This document shows, in pieces, positions 26,203 through 33,896 of a DNA stretch of 56,089 nucleotides. The position numbers and the translations under genes were made by a program. The notes under the pieces were generated by a model. The model was given only the letters and a program-made list of their open reading frames with translations, did no database searches and was not told the origin of the DNA. The stretch is taken from contig ONTS01000015.1 in NCBI GenBank assembly GCA_900320845.1, positions 1-56,089 on the forward strand, in the 5' to 3' direction. Position 1 is the stretch's first letter. Each line of letters begins with the position of its first letter. Source of the stretch: an uncultured Prevotellaceae bacterium (lineage in GTDB: Bacteria > Bacteroidota > Bacteroidia > Bacteroidales > Bacteroidaceae).

Positions 26203-27177
26203 TTGTACATCAATATGGGAACCATTTCAGTAACTACTTATGTGCTTGCAGCGCTTGTCGTGCTCGCACTCATCTTCTTAAAGAAGTCTATAGTCATCAT
26301 TCCGCAGTCGGAAACACGCATCATCGAACGACTGGGAAAGTATCACGCCACGCTGAAGCCGGGCATCAACATCATCATTCCTTTCATAGACAAGGCAAAG
26401 GCATTCATCACCATGAACCGTGGACGATATGTCTACAGCAATGCGATTGACCTTAGAGAGCAGGTGTACGACTTCGACCGGCAGAACGTAATCACCAAGG
26501 ATAACATCCAGATGCAGATCAATGCCTTGCTCTACTTCCAGATTGTAGATCCTTTCAAGGCTGTGTACGAAATCAACAACCTTCCCAACGCTATTGAGAA
26601 GCTCACGCAGACCACGTTGCGTAACATCATCGGTGAACTGGAGCTCGACCAGACCCTTACTTCTCGCGATACCATCAACACCAAGCTTCGTGCTGTGCTC
26701 GACGATGCCACCAATAAGTGGGGTATCAAGGTCAACCGCGTAGAGCTGCAAGACATCATGCCTCCCGAGAGTGTGCTCACTGCCATGGAGAAACAGATGC
26801 AGGCAGAACGTAACAAGCGTGCCGTCATCCTCACGTCAGAGGGCAACAAGCAGGCACAGATTCTGAAGTCTGAAGGTGAAAAGACTGCCACTATCAATAA
26901 AGCCGAAGCCGACAAGCAACAGGAAATCCTCCATGCCGAAGGTCAGGCTCAGGCACGTATCAAGAAGGCAGAGGCAGAAGCCATTGCCATCGAAAAAATT
27001 ACCGAGGCTGTTGGCAAGAGCACTAACCCGGCTAATTATCTGTTGGCACAGAAGTATATCCAGATGATGGAAGACCTTGCCAAGGGCGAACAGACAAAGA
27101 CCGTCTACCTCCCCTACGAAGCCACCAACCTCCTCGGATCCATCGGTGGCATCAAAGACCTGTTCAAAGAAGCATAA
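26203..27177 (+). CDS. SPFH/band 7 domain protein (QmcA/paraslipin-like)
   Basis: A 324-residue membrane-anchored stomatin-like protein. One N-terminal TM helix (about 7-26) is followed by the SPFH domain ('IIPQSETRIIERLGKYHATLKPGINIIIP' region, about 32-60, to about 190) and a long Ala/Glu/Lys-rich coiled coil (about 190-285) that drives ring-shaped oligomers. Partner of the NfeD-like protein encoded immediately upstream. Likely ends the two-gene unit, with the WecB-like gene 89 bp further on. Confidence 0.93.
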   Translation: MYINMGTISVTTYVLAALVVLALIFLKKSIVIIPQSETRIIERLGKYHATLKPGINIIIPFIDKAKAFITMNRGRYVYSNAIDLREQVYDFDRQNVITKDNIQMQINALLYFQIVDPFKAVYEINNLPNAIEKLTQTTLRNIIGELELDQTLTSRDTINTKLRAVLDDATNKWGIKVNRVELQDIMPPESVLTAMEKQMQAERNKRAVILTSEGNKQAQILKSEGEKTATINKAEADKQQEILHAEGQAQARIKKAEAEAIAIEKITEAVGKSTNPANYLLAQKYIQMMEDLAKGEQTKTVYLPYEATNLLGSIGGIKDLFKEA

Positions 27178-27266
27178 CAACACAAATGAGCATGGGGCAT
27201 ACAACTCTGTGCTCTACTTCTATGACAGATAATAACCATTGATGACACATTTATAATACGCCTTAC

Positions 27267-28355
27267 ATGCTGAATATTTGTATCGTTGCTGGCGCCAGAC
27301 CCAACTTCATCAAGCTGGCACCCATTATCCACGCCATACGGCGCCGCAACACAACTACTCCCATAGCATATAACCTTATCTATACGGGCCGGAAAGATGA
27401 CCCCTCGTTGGAGCATTCGCTCTTCACAGACTTGGAGATAGAGCAACCCGATACCTACCTCGATGTGGAGGAAGAGAACCTCAACGCACTGACGGGGCAG
27501 GTGATGTATGCCTTTGAGAACTATCTCACAGACCATCCCACCGACATTGTCATTGTCGTAGACGACTTGGCATCGACGATGGCTGTTGCTATTGTGGCTA
27601 AGAAGAAAGGGTTGCGGCTTGCGCACCTCGTTGCTGGCACACGTTCTTTCGACATCAGCATGCCAAAGGAAATCAACCGCATCGTCATCGATGGCCTGTC
27701 CGACTATCTCTTCACCGCTGGCGAAGCTGCAAACAACATTGTTTTCAAGGAAGGGGTGAAAGAGACCAAGGTGTACACCGTTGGCAATATCCTCATCGAT
27801 ACGCTGCGTCACAACAAGACAAGACAACAGAAACCGCCTATTGTCAAGCAACTCGAAGAGAGCGGATACAACGAGTATCTCGTCCTGACGCTCAACAGGA
27901 AAGCCCTAATCCAAAACCCCGACCAGCTGCAGCCGCTCATCAAGGCACTCTCGGCGGCGCATGGCAACGTGCCAGTCATAGCACCGTTGCGCAACAGTGC
28001 AAAACAAGCTGTAGAACAGATGCTCACCGGCGACGACACTCTCATCCACATCATACCGTCCCTGCCTTATCTGCAGTTTGCCTATCTCACCTCACATGCC
28101 TTGGGCATCATCACCGACTCGGGCAACGTAGCCGAAGAGGCGACCTTCTTCGGTGTACCCTGTGCTACGCTGTCGGCATATACCGAACACATTGAGACGG
28201 TAAACATCGGTACCAACATGCTTCTGGGCGAAGACCCGCAGCGTCTGCAAGAAGCCATAGGTAAGATGCTTGCACATCAATGGAAAACATCATCGCTACC
28301 AGAGAAGTGGGACGGCAGAGCTGCTGAGCGCATATTGCAGATTCTGACTCAGTAA
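27267..28355 (+). CDS. UDP-GlcNAc 2-epimerase (WecB)-like protein with altered active site
   Basis: A 362-residue GT-B-fold protein of the WecB/MnaA family by overall pattern: 'VAGARPNFIKLAPII' at 7-21, 'MPKEINR' near 131-138, 'YTVGNILIDTL' near 170, and 'ITDSGNVAEEATFFGVPCATL' near 281-301. Several residues thought essential in E. coli WecB are changed: the HVEAGLRT segment is HLVAGTRS (Glu to Val), the VHGDTTT segment is VVDDLAS, and the THRREN segment is TLNRKAL (His to Asn). It may have another substrate or no epimerase activity. It stands upstream of an SDR gene. Confidence 0.75.
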   Translation: MLNICIVAGARPNFIKLAPIIHAIRRRNTTTPIAYNLIYTGRKDDPSLEHSLFTDLEIEQPDTYLDVEEENLNALTGQVMYAFENYLTDHPTDIVIVVDDLASTMAVAIVAKKKGLRLAHLVAGTRSFDISMPKEINRIVIDGLSDYLFTAGEAANNIVFKEGVKETKVYTVGNILIDTLRHNKTRQQKPPIVKQLEESGYNEYLVLTLNRKALIQNPDQLQPLIKALSAAHGNVPVIAPLRNSAKQAVEQMLTGDDTLIHIIPSLPYLQFAYLTSHALGIITDSGNVAEEATFFGVPCATLSAYTEHIETVNIGTNMLLGEDPQRLQEAIGKMLAHQWKTSSLPEKWDGRAAERILQILTQ

Positions 28356-28402
28356 CACTACGACACCAACCACGATAACATCATTTTTTATTTCGTATTA
28401 TA

Positions 28403-29161
28403 GTGAAAACAGTTCTTATAACAGGTGCGACAAGCGGCATCGGATTAGCTTGCGCACAACGATTTGCCAAAGAAGGCTATCGTCTTATCATTACAGGAAG
28501 AAAGCAACAACGTCTGGACGAGATTGCCCAGCAGTGTAAAGACATGGGAGTGGATGTGCTGACGCTCTGCTTCGACATCCGAGACCGCAACAAGACCGTC
28601 GACATCATCAACAGCCTCCCTGCCGAATGGACCGACATTGACGTGCTCATCAACAATGCTGGCTTGGCGCTGGGTCTTGACAAGGCGCAGGAAGCCGACC
28701 TCGACGACTGGATGACAATGGTCGACACCAACCTCAAGGGACTCTTTGTCATGACAAGAAGCGTTCTTCCCCTTATGATAAAGCGCAATAAGGGACACAT
28801 CATCAACATTGGTTCGGTGGCTGGCGATGCTGGTTATGCCAAAGGCAATGTCTACTGTGCCACCAAGGCTGCGGTAAAAGCTTTCTCCGATGGTGTGCGC
28901 ATTGATGTGGCTGACACGCCCATCAGGGTTACCAACCTGAAGCCGGGACTGGTGGAGACCAACTTCTCCGTCACTCGCTTCCACGGCGACGAACAGCGTG
29001 CTGCCGATGTATACAAAGGTATCAAGCCGCTGACAGGCGACGACATTGCCGACGTGGCATACTATGCTGCCTCAGCACCGGCGCATGTACAGATTGCTGA
29101 AGTACTGATTCTTGCTACACATCAGGCGAACGGCACTACCATTGTAAGAAACTCTGACTGA
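28403..29161 (+). CDS. Short-chain dehydrogenase/reductase (YdfG-like)
   Basis: A 252-residue classical SDR. The NADP(H)-binding TGATSGIG lies at 7-14, the structural 'NNAGLALG' near 86-93, the catalytic Ser in 'INIGSVAG' and Tyr-x3-Lys in 'VYCATKAAVKAF' near 151-155. The pattern fits YdfG-type 3-hydroxy acid dehydrogenases (serine, L-allo-threonine). The start codon is GTG at 28403, 47 bp after the WecB-like gene; no better ATG is in frame upstream of the Rossmann motif. Confidence 0.9.
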   Translation: MKTVLITGATSGIGLACAQRFAKEGYRLIITGRKQQRLDEIAQQCKDMGVDVLTLCFDIRDRNKTVDIINSLPAEWTDIDVLINNAGLALGLDKAQEADLDDWMTMVDTNLKGLFVMTRSVLPLMIKRNKGHIINIGSVAGDAGYAKGNVYCATKAAVKAFSDGVRIDVADTPIRVTNLKPGLVETNFSVTRFHGDEQRAADVYKGIKPLTGDDIADVAYYAASAPAHVQIAEVLILATHQANGTTIVRNSD

Positions 29162-29244
29162 TAAACAGAAGTGACCAGTTGTGCTGGCAACCTCCTTTGG
29201 ACTTGTCTGGCTGGTTGGTCATTTCCTCATGTATTCCAACATCT

Positions 29245-30294
29245 ATGTCCTCTCTTCTCATCTGCGGCCCGTGCAGTGCAGAAAGTCAAGAGCAAGTGTT
29301 GCAGACAGCACGCTTTCTTGTCGCCCATGATGTGCCGGTGCTTCGTGCCGGTGTGTGGAAACCACGTACCATGCCAGGACAGTTTGAAGGCTATGGCGAA
29401 CAAGCTCTGCAATGGTTGGCACAGGCACGCGAAACGACAGGCATTAAGATTGCCACCGAGGTGGCACTGCCAGAGCATGTTGAGCTGTGTCAACGCTACG
29501 ATGTCGACATGGTATGGCTCGGTGCTCGTACCACAGCATCGCCCTTTGCCGTGCAGCAGTTGGCAGATGCCATGCGCGGGTACGATAAGCCTGTGATGGT
29601 GAAGAACCCCATCAACCCGGACATCCATCTTTGGACCGGAGCCATCGAGCGGTTGCACAATGCCGGCATACAGGTGAAAGCCGCCATACACCGCGGATTC
29701 TCCGTCAATGGTGAAACATACTACCGTTATCCGCCGTTGTGGCAGATAGCCAAAAAGTTGAAGACCATCTACCCGCAGATACTGATGATAGGCGACCCCA
29801 GCCACATGGCAGGCAGGAGCCAACTGGTGCCCACCATTGTGCAACAGTTTGTCAACCGACACTACGACGGGGTCATGATAGAGTGCCATCCCGACCCGAC
29901 TTCGGCACGCACCGACGCACAGCAACAGCTCAACTTTGCTCAGATGGAGACACTTTTGACCTGTCTCCTCAGCCGAGAGGAACCGAAAGACAAGGACGAG
30001 CTCTCCCTTCTTCGCGAAAGGATTGACGACATTGACGACCGACTACTCACATTGCTGCACGAACGGCTGGAGACCGTAGAGCAATTAGGGGCATACAAGA
30101 CCCTGCACAAACTGTCGTTCTCCCAACCGGAACGATTCCGACACATGCTCAAGCAACGTCTCGTATGGTGCAAGGCACACGGCATGGATGAAGAGTTTGT
30201 CAGTCAGCTCTTCCAGCTCATACAGAAGGAGAGCATCCAGCGTCAGCAGAAGACAAACAACGACCAACCGTTATCAACAGCAGAAGAGGTATGA
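29245..30294 (+). CDS. Bifunctional DAHP synthase / chorismate mutase
   Basis: A 349-residue fusion joining the first step of the shikimate pathway to the chorismate branch point. The N-terminal part (about 1-250) is a type I-beta (KDO8PS-like) DAHP synthase: 'GPCSAESQEQVL' at 8-19, 'VKNPINPD', 'HRGFS' and 'DPSHMAGRS'. The C-terminal part (about 265-345) is an AroQ-type chorismate mutase: 'LRERIDDIDDRLLTLLHERLETVEQLGAYK'-like helix. The ATG at 29245 begins right before GPCSAE; the in-frame upstream start adds 22 unlikely residues. It overlaps the next gene by 4 bp. Confidence 0.9.
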   Translation: MSSLLICGPCSAESQEQVLQTARFLVAHDVPVLRAGVWKPRTMPGQFEGYGEQALQWLAQARETTGIKIATEVALPEHVELCQRYDVDMVWLGARTTASPFAVQQLADAMRGYDKPVMVKNPINPDIHLWTGAIERLHNAGIQVKAAIHRGFSVNGETYYRYPPLWQIAKKLKTIYPQILMIGDPSHMAGRSQLVPTIVQQFVNRHYDGVMIECHPDPTSARTDAQQQLNFAQMETLLTCLLSREEPKDKDELSLLRERIDDIDDRLLTLLHERLETVEQLGAYKTLHKLSFSQPERFRHMLKQRLVWCKAHGMDEEFVSQLFQLIQKESIQRQQKTNNDQPLSTAEEV

Positions 30295-31274
30295 CGTGGT
30301 TAGCAGGTATGGCGCTGGCAGCATCGCTGTCGTTTGTGGAGATGAATTGCGAAAACCTTTTCGACTGCAAGCACGACTCTCTCAAACAAGACACAGACTG
30401 GGTCATTGGCGGTGCCAGACGATGGTCATACAAGCGCTATTGGCGCAAGCTGAACGACATCGGCCAAGCCATCCTTGCCTGCGGCGAGTATGAAGGGCGA
30501 TGGTCTTTGCCTGATCTGGTGGCACTGGTAGAGGTGGAGAACGACAGCGTTCTTTTCGATCTCACCAAACGTTCGCTCCTCCGCCGTGCAGAGTATGAGT
30601 ATATCATGACACAGTCTGACGATGTGCGCGGCATTGACGTGGCTTTGCTCTATTCTCCTTTTTCTTTCAAACCGCTGCAACACCGCAACATTCGTCCTCC
30701 TATCTTTCCAGGTTACCGTCCCACACGCGACATTCTCCACGTCAAGGGCCTTGTCATCAGCGACGACACGCTGCACGTCTTCGTTGTTCATGCTCCCAGT
30801 CGTTTTGGCGGTGAGCGTACCACACGCCCGTACCGCATGGCAATAGCTTCACTGCTCGGTGCCACGGTAGACTCCATCTGCCGACAAGACCACGATGCGA
30901 AGATTATCATCACGGGCGACTTCAACGACTATGCCGGCGACCCGGCCCTAGAAGAGCTGCTCCGCCACAATCTGCATCATGCCTCACAGACGGCGAAAGG
31001 TAAGCATGGTGCTCAGGGCACATACCGCTACGAGGGGCTGTGGGGCAGTCTCGACCACTTTTTTGTCAGCCTGCCCGTGAAACACTTCGTACGTGAATGC
31101 GAAATTTTCGATGCACCGTTCCTCATAGAAGAAGATGACAAATACGGCGGCATCAAGCCACGACGCACCTATTGGGGCTACCGCTATAAAAAAGGTACAA
31201 GCGACCACTTACCGCTTGTACTCCGTTTCAACGTGCCCCAGCGCAAAACAAGGGAGCAGGGGAGAGAGGGCTGA
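30291..31274 (+). CDS. Endonuclease/exonuclease/phosphatase family protein
   Basis: A 327-residue member of the DNase I-like metal phosphoesterases. Motifs: 'FVEMNCENLFD' (about 16-26, metal-binding Asn/Glu), 'VALVEVENDS' (about 76-85), 'HAPSRFGGE' (His/Asn loop), 'IITGDFNDYAGDP' (about 206-218) and the C-terminal 'GTSDHLPLVLRF' (catalytic His). A short hydrophobic start suggests export. The substrate is unknown (nucleic acid, phospholipid or phosphoinositide-like). ATGA overlap with the DAHP synthase gene shows coupling. Its stop lies 17 bp from the stop of the DUF262-HNH gene on the other strand. Confidence 0.88.
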   Translation: MTWLAGMALAASLSFVEMNCENLFDCKHDSLKQDTDWVIGGARRWSYKRYWRKLNDIGQAILACGEYEGRWSLPDLVALVEVENDSVLFDLTKRSLLRRAEYEYIMTQSDDVRGIDVALLYSPFSFKPLQHRNIRPPIFPGYRPTRDILHVKGLVISDDTLHVFVVHAPSRFGGERTTRPYRMAIASLLGATVDSICRQDHDAKIIITGDFNDYAGDPALEELLRHNLHHASQTAKGKHGAQGTYRYEGLWGSLDHFFVSLPVKHFVRECEIFDAPFLIEEDDKYGGIKPRRTYWGYRYKKGTSDHLPLVLRFNVPQRKTREQGREG

Positions 31275-31291
31275 CAAATAAAAATGGTTTC

Positions 31292-32416
31292 TCAGTTTGC
31301 TCCTTTCCTTCGGTTGCACTCCCTGCAAAGCATCTGACAGTTCTCTATGACCGTTCTGCCGCCCTCGCGCCAAGGTGTGATATGGTCGCCTTCCATGAAC
31401 TCATAATCGAATTCCTTTCCGCAAATTGGGCAGATATGCTTCTGTTGCTCCCACACAGCCAGTTTGATATCTTCGGGGAATGCGCGGAGGTCGAGGTGGC
31501 GCTCGTCACCCGTCAGCACGTAAGGAATGATGCCTTGTTGCCGTTGTATCTCGCTGTCTCGCATTAAGGTTGATATGCGATTAGCCAACTCCACGGTATC
31601 AAGGGTTTCTTTGCTATATTTGTCGTAGTATAAAGCCCAGTCAAGTCCCTTCATGATTTTCTTGAACTTCTTCATGTCGAAGTTGGTAATTGCCCAGTTC
31701 AACACTTGCTGGAAATACGACCACAGATTATTGGCATTAGGGTCGTGCTGATGGTCTGCCATATATCCGACGGCTGACTGCCGATGTCCCTCACGCGTCT
31801 CATGATCTGAGATCCATTCCAGCGCTTTCTTCAAGAAGTCCTGACGAATAGGCGTGCCATTGACCAGGTCCTTGCCCAAACGATAAGCACCACAATTGGA
31901 TTTGGAGAAATGACGCTTAGCATCCGACACGAACGGACCAGCATATATGGCATTGTTAATTTCCTGTTCGTTCAAAGGTTTTCCGGCAATATTGATGGTC
32001 TTAAACCACTCCAGCTTCTCAGATGGTTCGCCCTCACAGACATAAACCGTCAGTTTGTAGTTGAGTATGCGTTCCTGAATATCCTTCGGCTGATTGAAGA
32101 AGTTTTTGAACTCATACGAGAACTTACCATCGACATATTCGCATAGCGAGAGCGTTCGCTGCTGACCGTCCATCACCTCATACGGGCATTCGGCATCATC
32201 GCTTCGCTTCACCCAGTACATCACGTTCAGCGGATAGCCGTTAAGCACCGTCGTAATAACCGCCTGCTGCTCCTTCTCATTGTATATAAACTCCCGCTGG
32301 TAAGGAGGACGAATGTCCAACTGCCCATTATATCCCCTCACTCCCAGTTCGTCGTTGTTCACGTAGCCACTGGTAATGTCTTTCACCGTGACTTCAATTT
32401 GCTTAATCGTCATCAT
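31292..32416 (-). CDS. DUF262 domain / HNH endonuclease (GmrSD-like, putative restriction partner)
   Basis: A 374-residue protein with an N-terminal DUF262 (ParB/GmrS-like) domain: 'PPYQREFIY' at 38-46 and DGQQR at 83-87, which in this group is linked to nucleotide hydrolysis. At the C-terminus is an HNH nuclease fold with zinc knuckles C329/C332 and C364/C367 and the catalytic His in GDHITPW (H345). Its ATG overlaps the stop of the adenine methyltransferase gene by 4 bp (ATGA). The pairing suggests a methylation-sensitive restriction system in which this protein cuts unmodified DNA. DUF262-HNH proteins can also be type IV enzymes; which applies is not proven. Confidence 0.85.
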   Translation of the reverse strand: MMTIKQIEVTVKDITSGYVNNDELGVRGYNGQLDIRPPYQREFIYNEKEQQAVITTVLNGYPLNVMYWVKRSDDAECPYEVMDGQQRTLSLCEYVDGKFSYEFKNFFNQPKDIQERILNYKLTVYVCEGEPSEKLEWFKTINIAGKPLNEQEINNAIYAGPFVSDAKRHFSKSNCGAYRLGKDLVNGTPIRQDFLKKALEWISDHETREGHRQSAVGYMADHQHDPNANNLWSYFQQVLNWAITNFDMKKFKKIMKGLDWALYYDKYSKETLDTVELANRISTLMRDSEIQRQQGIIPYVLTGDERHLDLRAFPEDIKLAVWEQQKHICPICGKEFDYEFMEGDHITPWREGGRTVIENCQMLCRECNRRKGAN

Positions 32417-33477
32417 ATCTTTTGTGGGTGTTTGTTGCGAATGAGAATTCGAACATAAGTTGGTTTTCCATTAATTGCTCCTTCTTTGTCTTTTATTAAA
32501 CCATGTTGTTTTATAGGAACAGTATCGTTTTTTCGATAATTGTTAGCGTTTAGAATATCAAATTGTTCTGGTGAATACTTATCCAAGAATGTTATTGGAA
32601 CTCCCATTGCCTCCATATAATCATATGGTATCTCATCGACTTTCTTTACATTAATAGCATTATAATTATCAAAGAACGGGTATTCTTCAGGAGAATATCG
32701 ACATACTAAATCCAATTCCTCATGACGTTTATTGTGATCAAGGTTTGTAAACCAACAGATATTGCCGAGACTACGCCATTTCTGCCCCGTTTCGTCTTCC
32801 CAATATCGAGTTTCACGTGCTTCATAATCGTTTGGAACCTTAAATGCCATGTCGCCAGATTTGTAGCCAAGCCAAACCTGATTAGTCATTAATAACGGAA
32901 AAACCTCTTTATAAGTAATAATATTCTGATTTCCAATTATCAAAAACTTCTTCTCATACTCCATCAGTTGCGCAATATACTCCCTAAATAAAGAGAATGG
33001 AGGGTTGGTCACAACGATGTCAGCTTCTTTAAGGAGTTCGATACATTCCTTGCTACGGAAATCGCCATTGCCACGAAGACAGGAAAGAACGTTCTTGTCG
33101 TTCTTAATCAGATACTCCACATCAGCCAAGTCAACGGCTCCATCACCATTCACATCGCTCACCTCCGTAATCTCCACCTTGTAAGCCACCTTCTTCTCTT
33201 TGCCTTCTGCATCCAAAGCAAAGAGCGACAACTCTGAACCCATAACGGGCGAACCGTCGTAGCAGGTACAAATCAACTTCTTCAATCCTAACTGGTTGAA
33301 ACGAAGCGCAAAATACTTGAAGAAATTACTCTCATAGGGGTCATCACAATTACACAACACGACCTTATCGCGGAAGTGCTGCCAATAGTGTTGCAACTCC
33401 CGTTCAATATCTGTCATCTGAGTATAAAACTCATCCTTCTTGTTTGTTTTGGCTGCATTTAGATTTTTGTTTGCCAT
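32413..33477 (-). CDS. Adenine-specific DNA methyltransferase, EcoRI-methylase family
   Basis: A 354-residue N6-adenine methyltransferase of the EcoRI type. Its N-terminus (KNLNAAKTNKKDEFYTQ, 4-20; 'CNCDDPYESNFFKYF', 42-56) and the catalytic motif NPPF at 158-161 (VVTNPPFSLFREY) are characteristic. Between them, 108-119 (DVNGDGAVDLAD) has the exact ligand spacing of a calcium-binding EF-hand/dockerin loop. The gene is visibly more AT-rich than its neighbours, suggesting acquisition. It overlaps the DUF262-HNH gene behind it and is preceded by a long palindromic leader. It most likely protects host DNA from that nuclease; the target sequence is unknown. Confidence 0.88.
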   Translation of the reverse strand: MANKNLNAAKTNKKDEFYTQMTDIERELQHYWQHFRDKVVLCNCDDPYESNFFKYFALRFNQLGLKKLICTCYDGSPVMGSELSLFALDAEGKEKKVAYKVEITEVSDVNGDGAVDLADVEYLIKNDKNVLSCLRGNGDFRSKECIELLKEADIVVTNPPFSLFREYIAQLMEYEKKFLIIGNQNIITYKEVFPLLMTNQVWLGYKSGDMAFKVPNDYEARETRYWEDETGQKWRSLGNICWFTNLDHNKRHEELDLVCRYSPEEYPFFDNYNAINVKKVDEIPYDYMEAMGVPITFLDKYSPEQFDILNANNYRKNDTVPIKQHGLIKDKEGAINGKPTYVRILIRNKHPQKI

Positions 33478-33625
33478 ACGCTAAGCATGTTTTTGCGTAT
33501 TGCTTATCTTCGGAGACGTAGGCAAGTTTAGAGCACGAAAAAGCATGAACGATATTCTCATCCATGCCTTACAGGCTCTACCACAAGCCTACAAAATCCA
33601 GATAAGTCACGCCCATGCCTAACGC
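33478..33625. repeat. Long imperfect palindrome 1 (attC-like or structured leader)
   Basis: Six nested complementary arm pairs fold this segment: 33479-33489 with 33614-33624 (9 of 11 pairs), 33495-33498 with 33609-33612, 33503-33508 with 33601-33606, 33518-33523 with 33587-33592, 33530-33534 with 33575-33579 and 33543-33547 with 33563-33567. The intervening loops are nearly symmetric. It ends at the methyltransferase ATG. It is not a terminator, since there is no T-tract. Confidence 0.75.
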
Positions 33626-33714
33626 ACAGACGCTTGCAACTTATTCTTCGGATTTTGTTATTATCGAATGTGGTAGATTCGTAGGCAATTCCGAATAACA
33701 GCAAACGCTTGTTA
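33617..33714. repeat. Long imperfect palindrome 2 (attC-like)
   Basis: Arms: TAAC 33620-33623 with GTTA 33711-33714, CGCTTGC 33631-33637 with GCAAACG 33701-33707 (6 of 7), TTATTC 33641-33646 with GAATAA 33693-33698, CGAAT 33665-33669 with ATTCG 33677-33681. On the minus strand it ends with GTTAGGC, matching the integron core GTTRRRY. It shares segments with palindrome 1 (CCGAAGA(A)TAAG and GCCTACG). No integrase gene is in the window. Confidence 0.65.
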
Positions 33715-33742
33715 TATTTTCCTCAAAGTCACGCTGCCGTCT

Positions 33743-33778
33743 GCACTCAGAATATCACAGCGTCTGAGTGCAAAGATA
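33743..33778 (-). promoter_or_regulatory. Probable promoter and hairpin/operator of the methyltransferase-nuclease operon
   Basis: The minus strand has TATCTTTG (33771-33778), a -7 box. Directly downstream a perfect 8-bp inverted repeat GCACTCAG/CTGAGTGC (33743-33750 and 33764-33771) overlaps the expected start site. It could be an operator or a 5' mRNA hairpin. The leader to the ATG would be about 290 nt and contain both long palindromes. Confidence 0.45.
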
Positions 33779-33828
33779 ATGAAATTCCAGTAAGGACAAT
33801 CAAGTCAATGGAATTTTCTTTTCACCAA

Positions 33829-33871
33829 AACAAAAAGCTGCGGAATGAGGCACATGTGGTGCTCATTCCGC
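33829..33871 (-). terminator. Terminator of the ior operon
   Basis: GCGGAATGAG (33840-33849) pairs with CTCATTCCGC (33862-33871). On the minus strand the hairpin is followed by AGCTTTTTGTTTTGG, 26 nt after the iorB stop. Confidence 0.82.
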
Positions 33872-33896
33872 ATGATGATGTGTTAATGGAATGGTC

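Noticed and set aside
29162-29244. Possible amino-acid leader or attenuator before the DAHP synthase gene
   Set aside because: Only a poor inverted repeat (gaccag...ctggttggtc) is seen; no leader peptide rich in aromatic codons and no terminator.
33620-33714. Possible retron msr-msd RNA in the palindromic segment
   Set aside because: No reverse transcriptase gene is present and the methyltransferase is the nearest gene; the a1/a2-like pairing is not evident.
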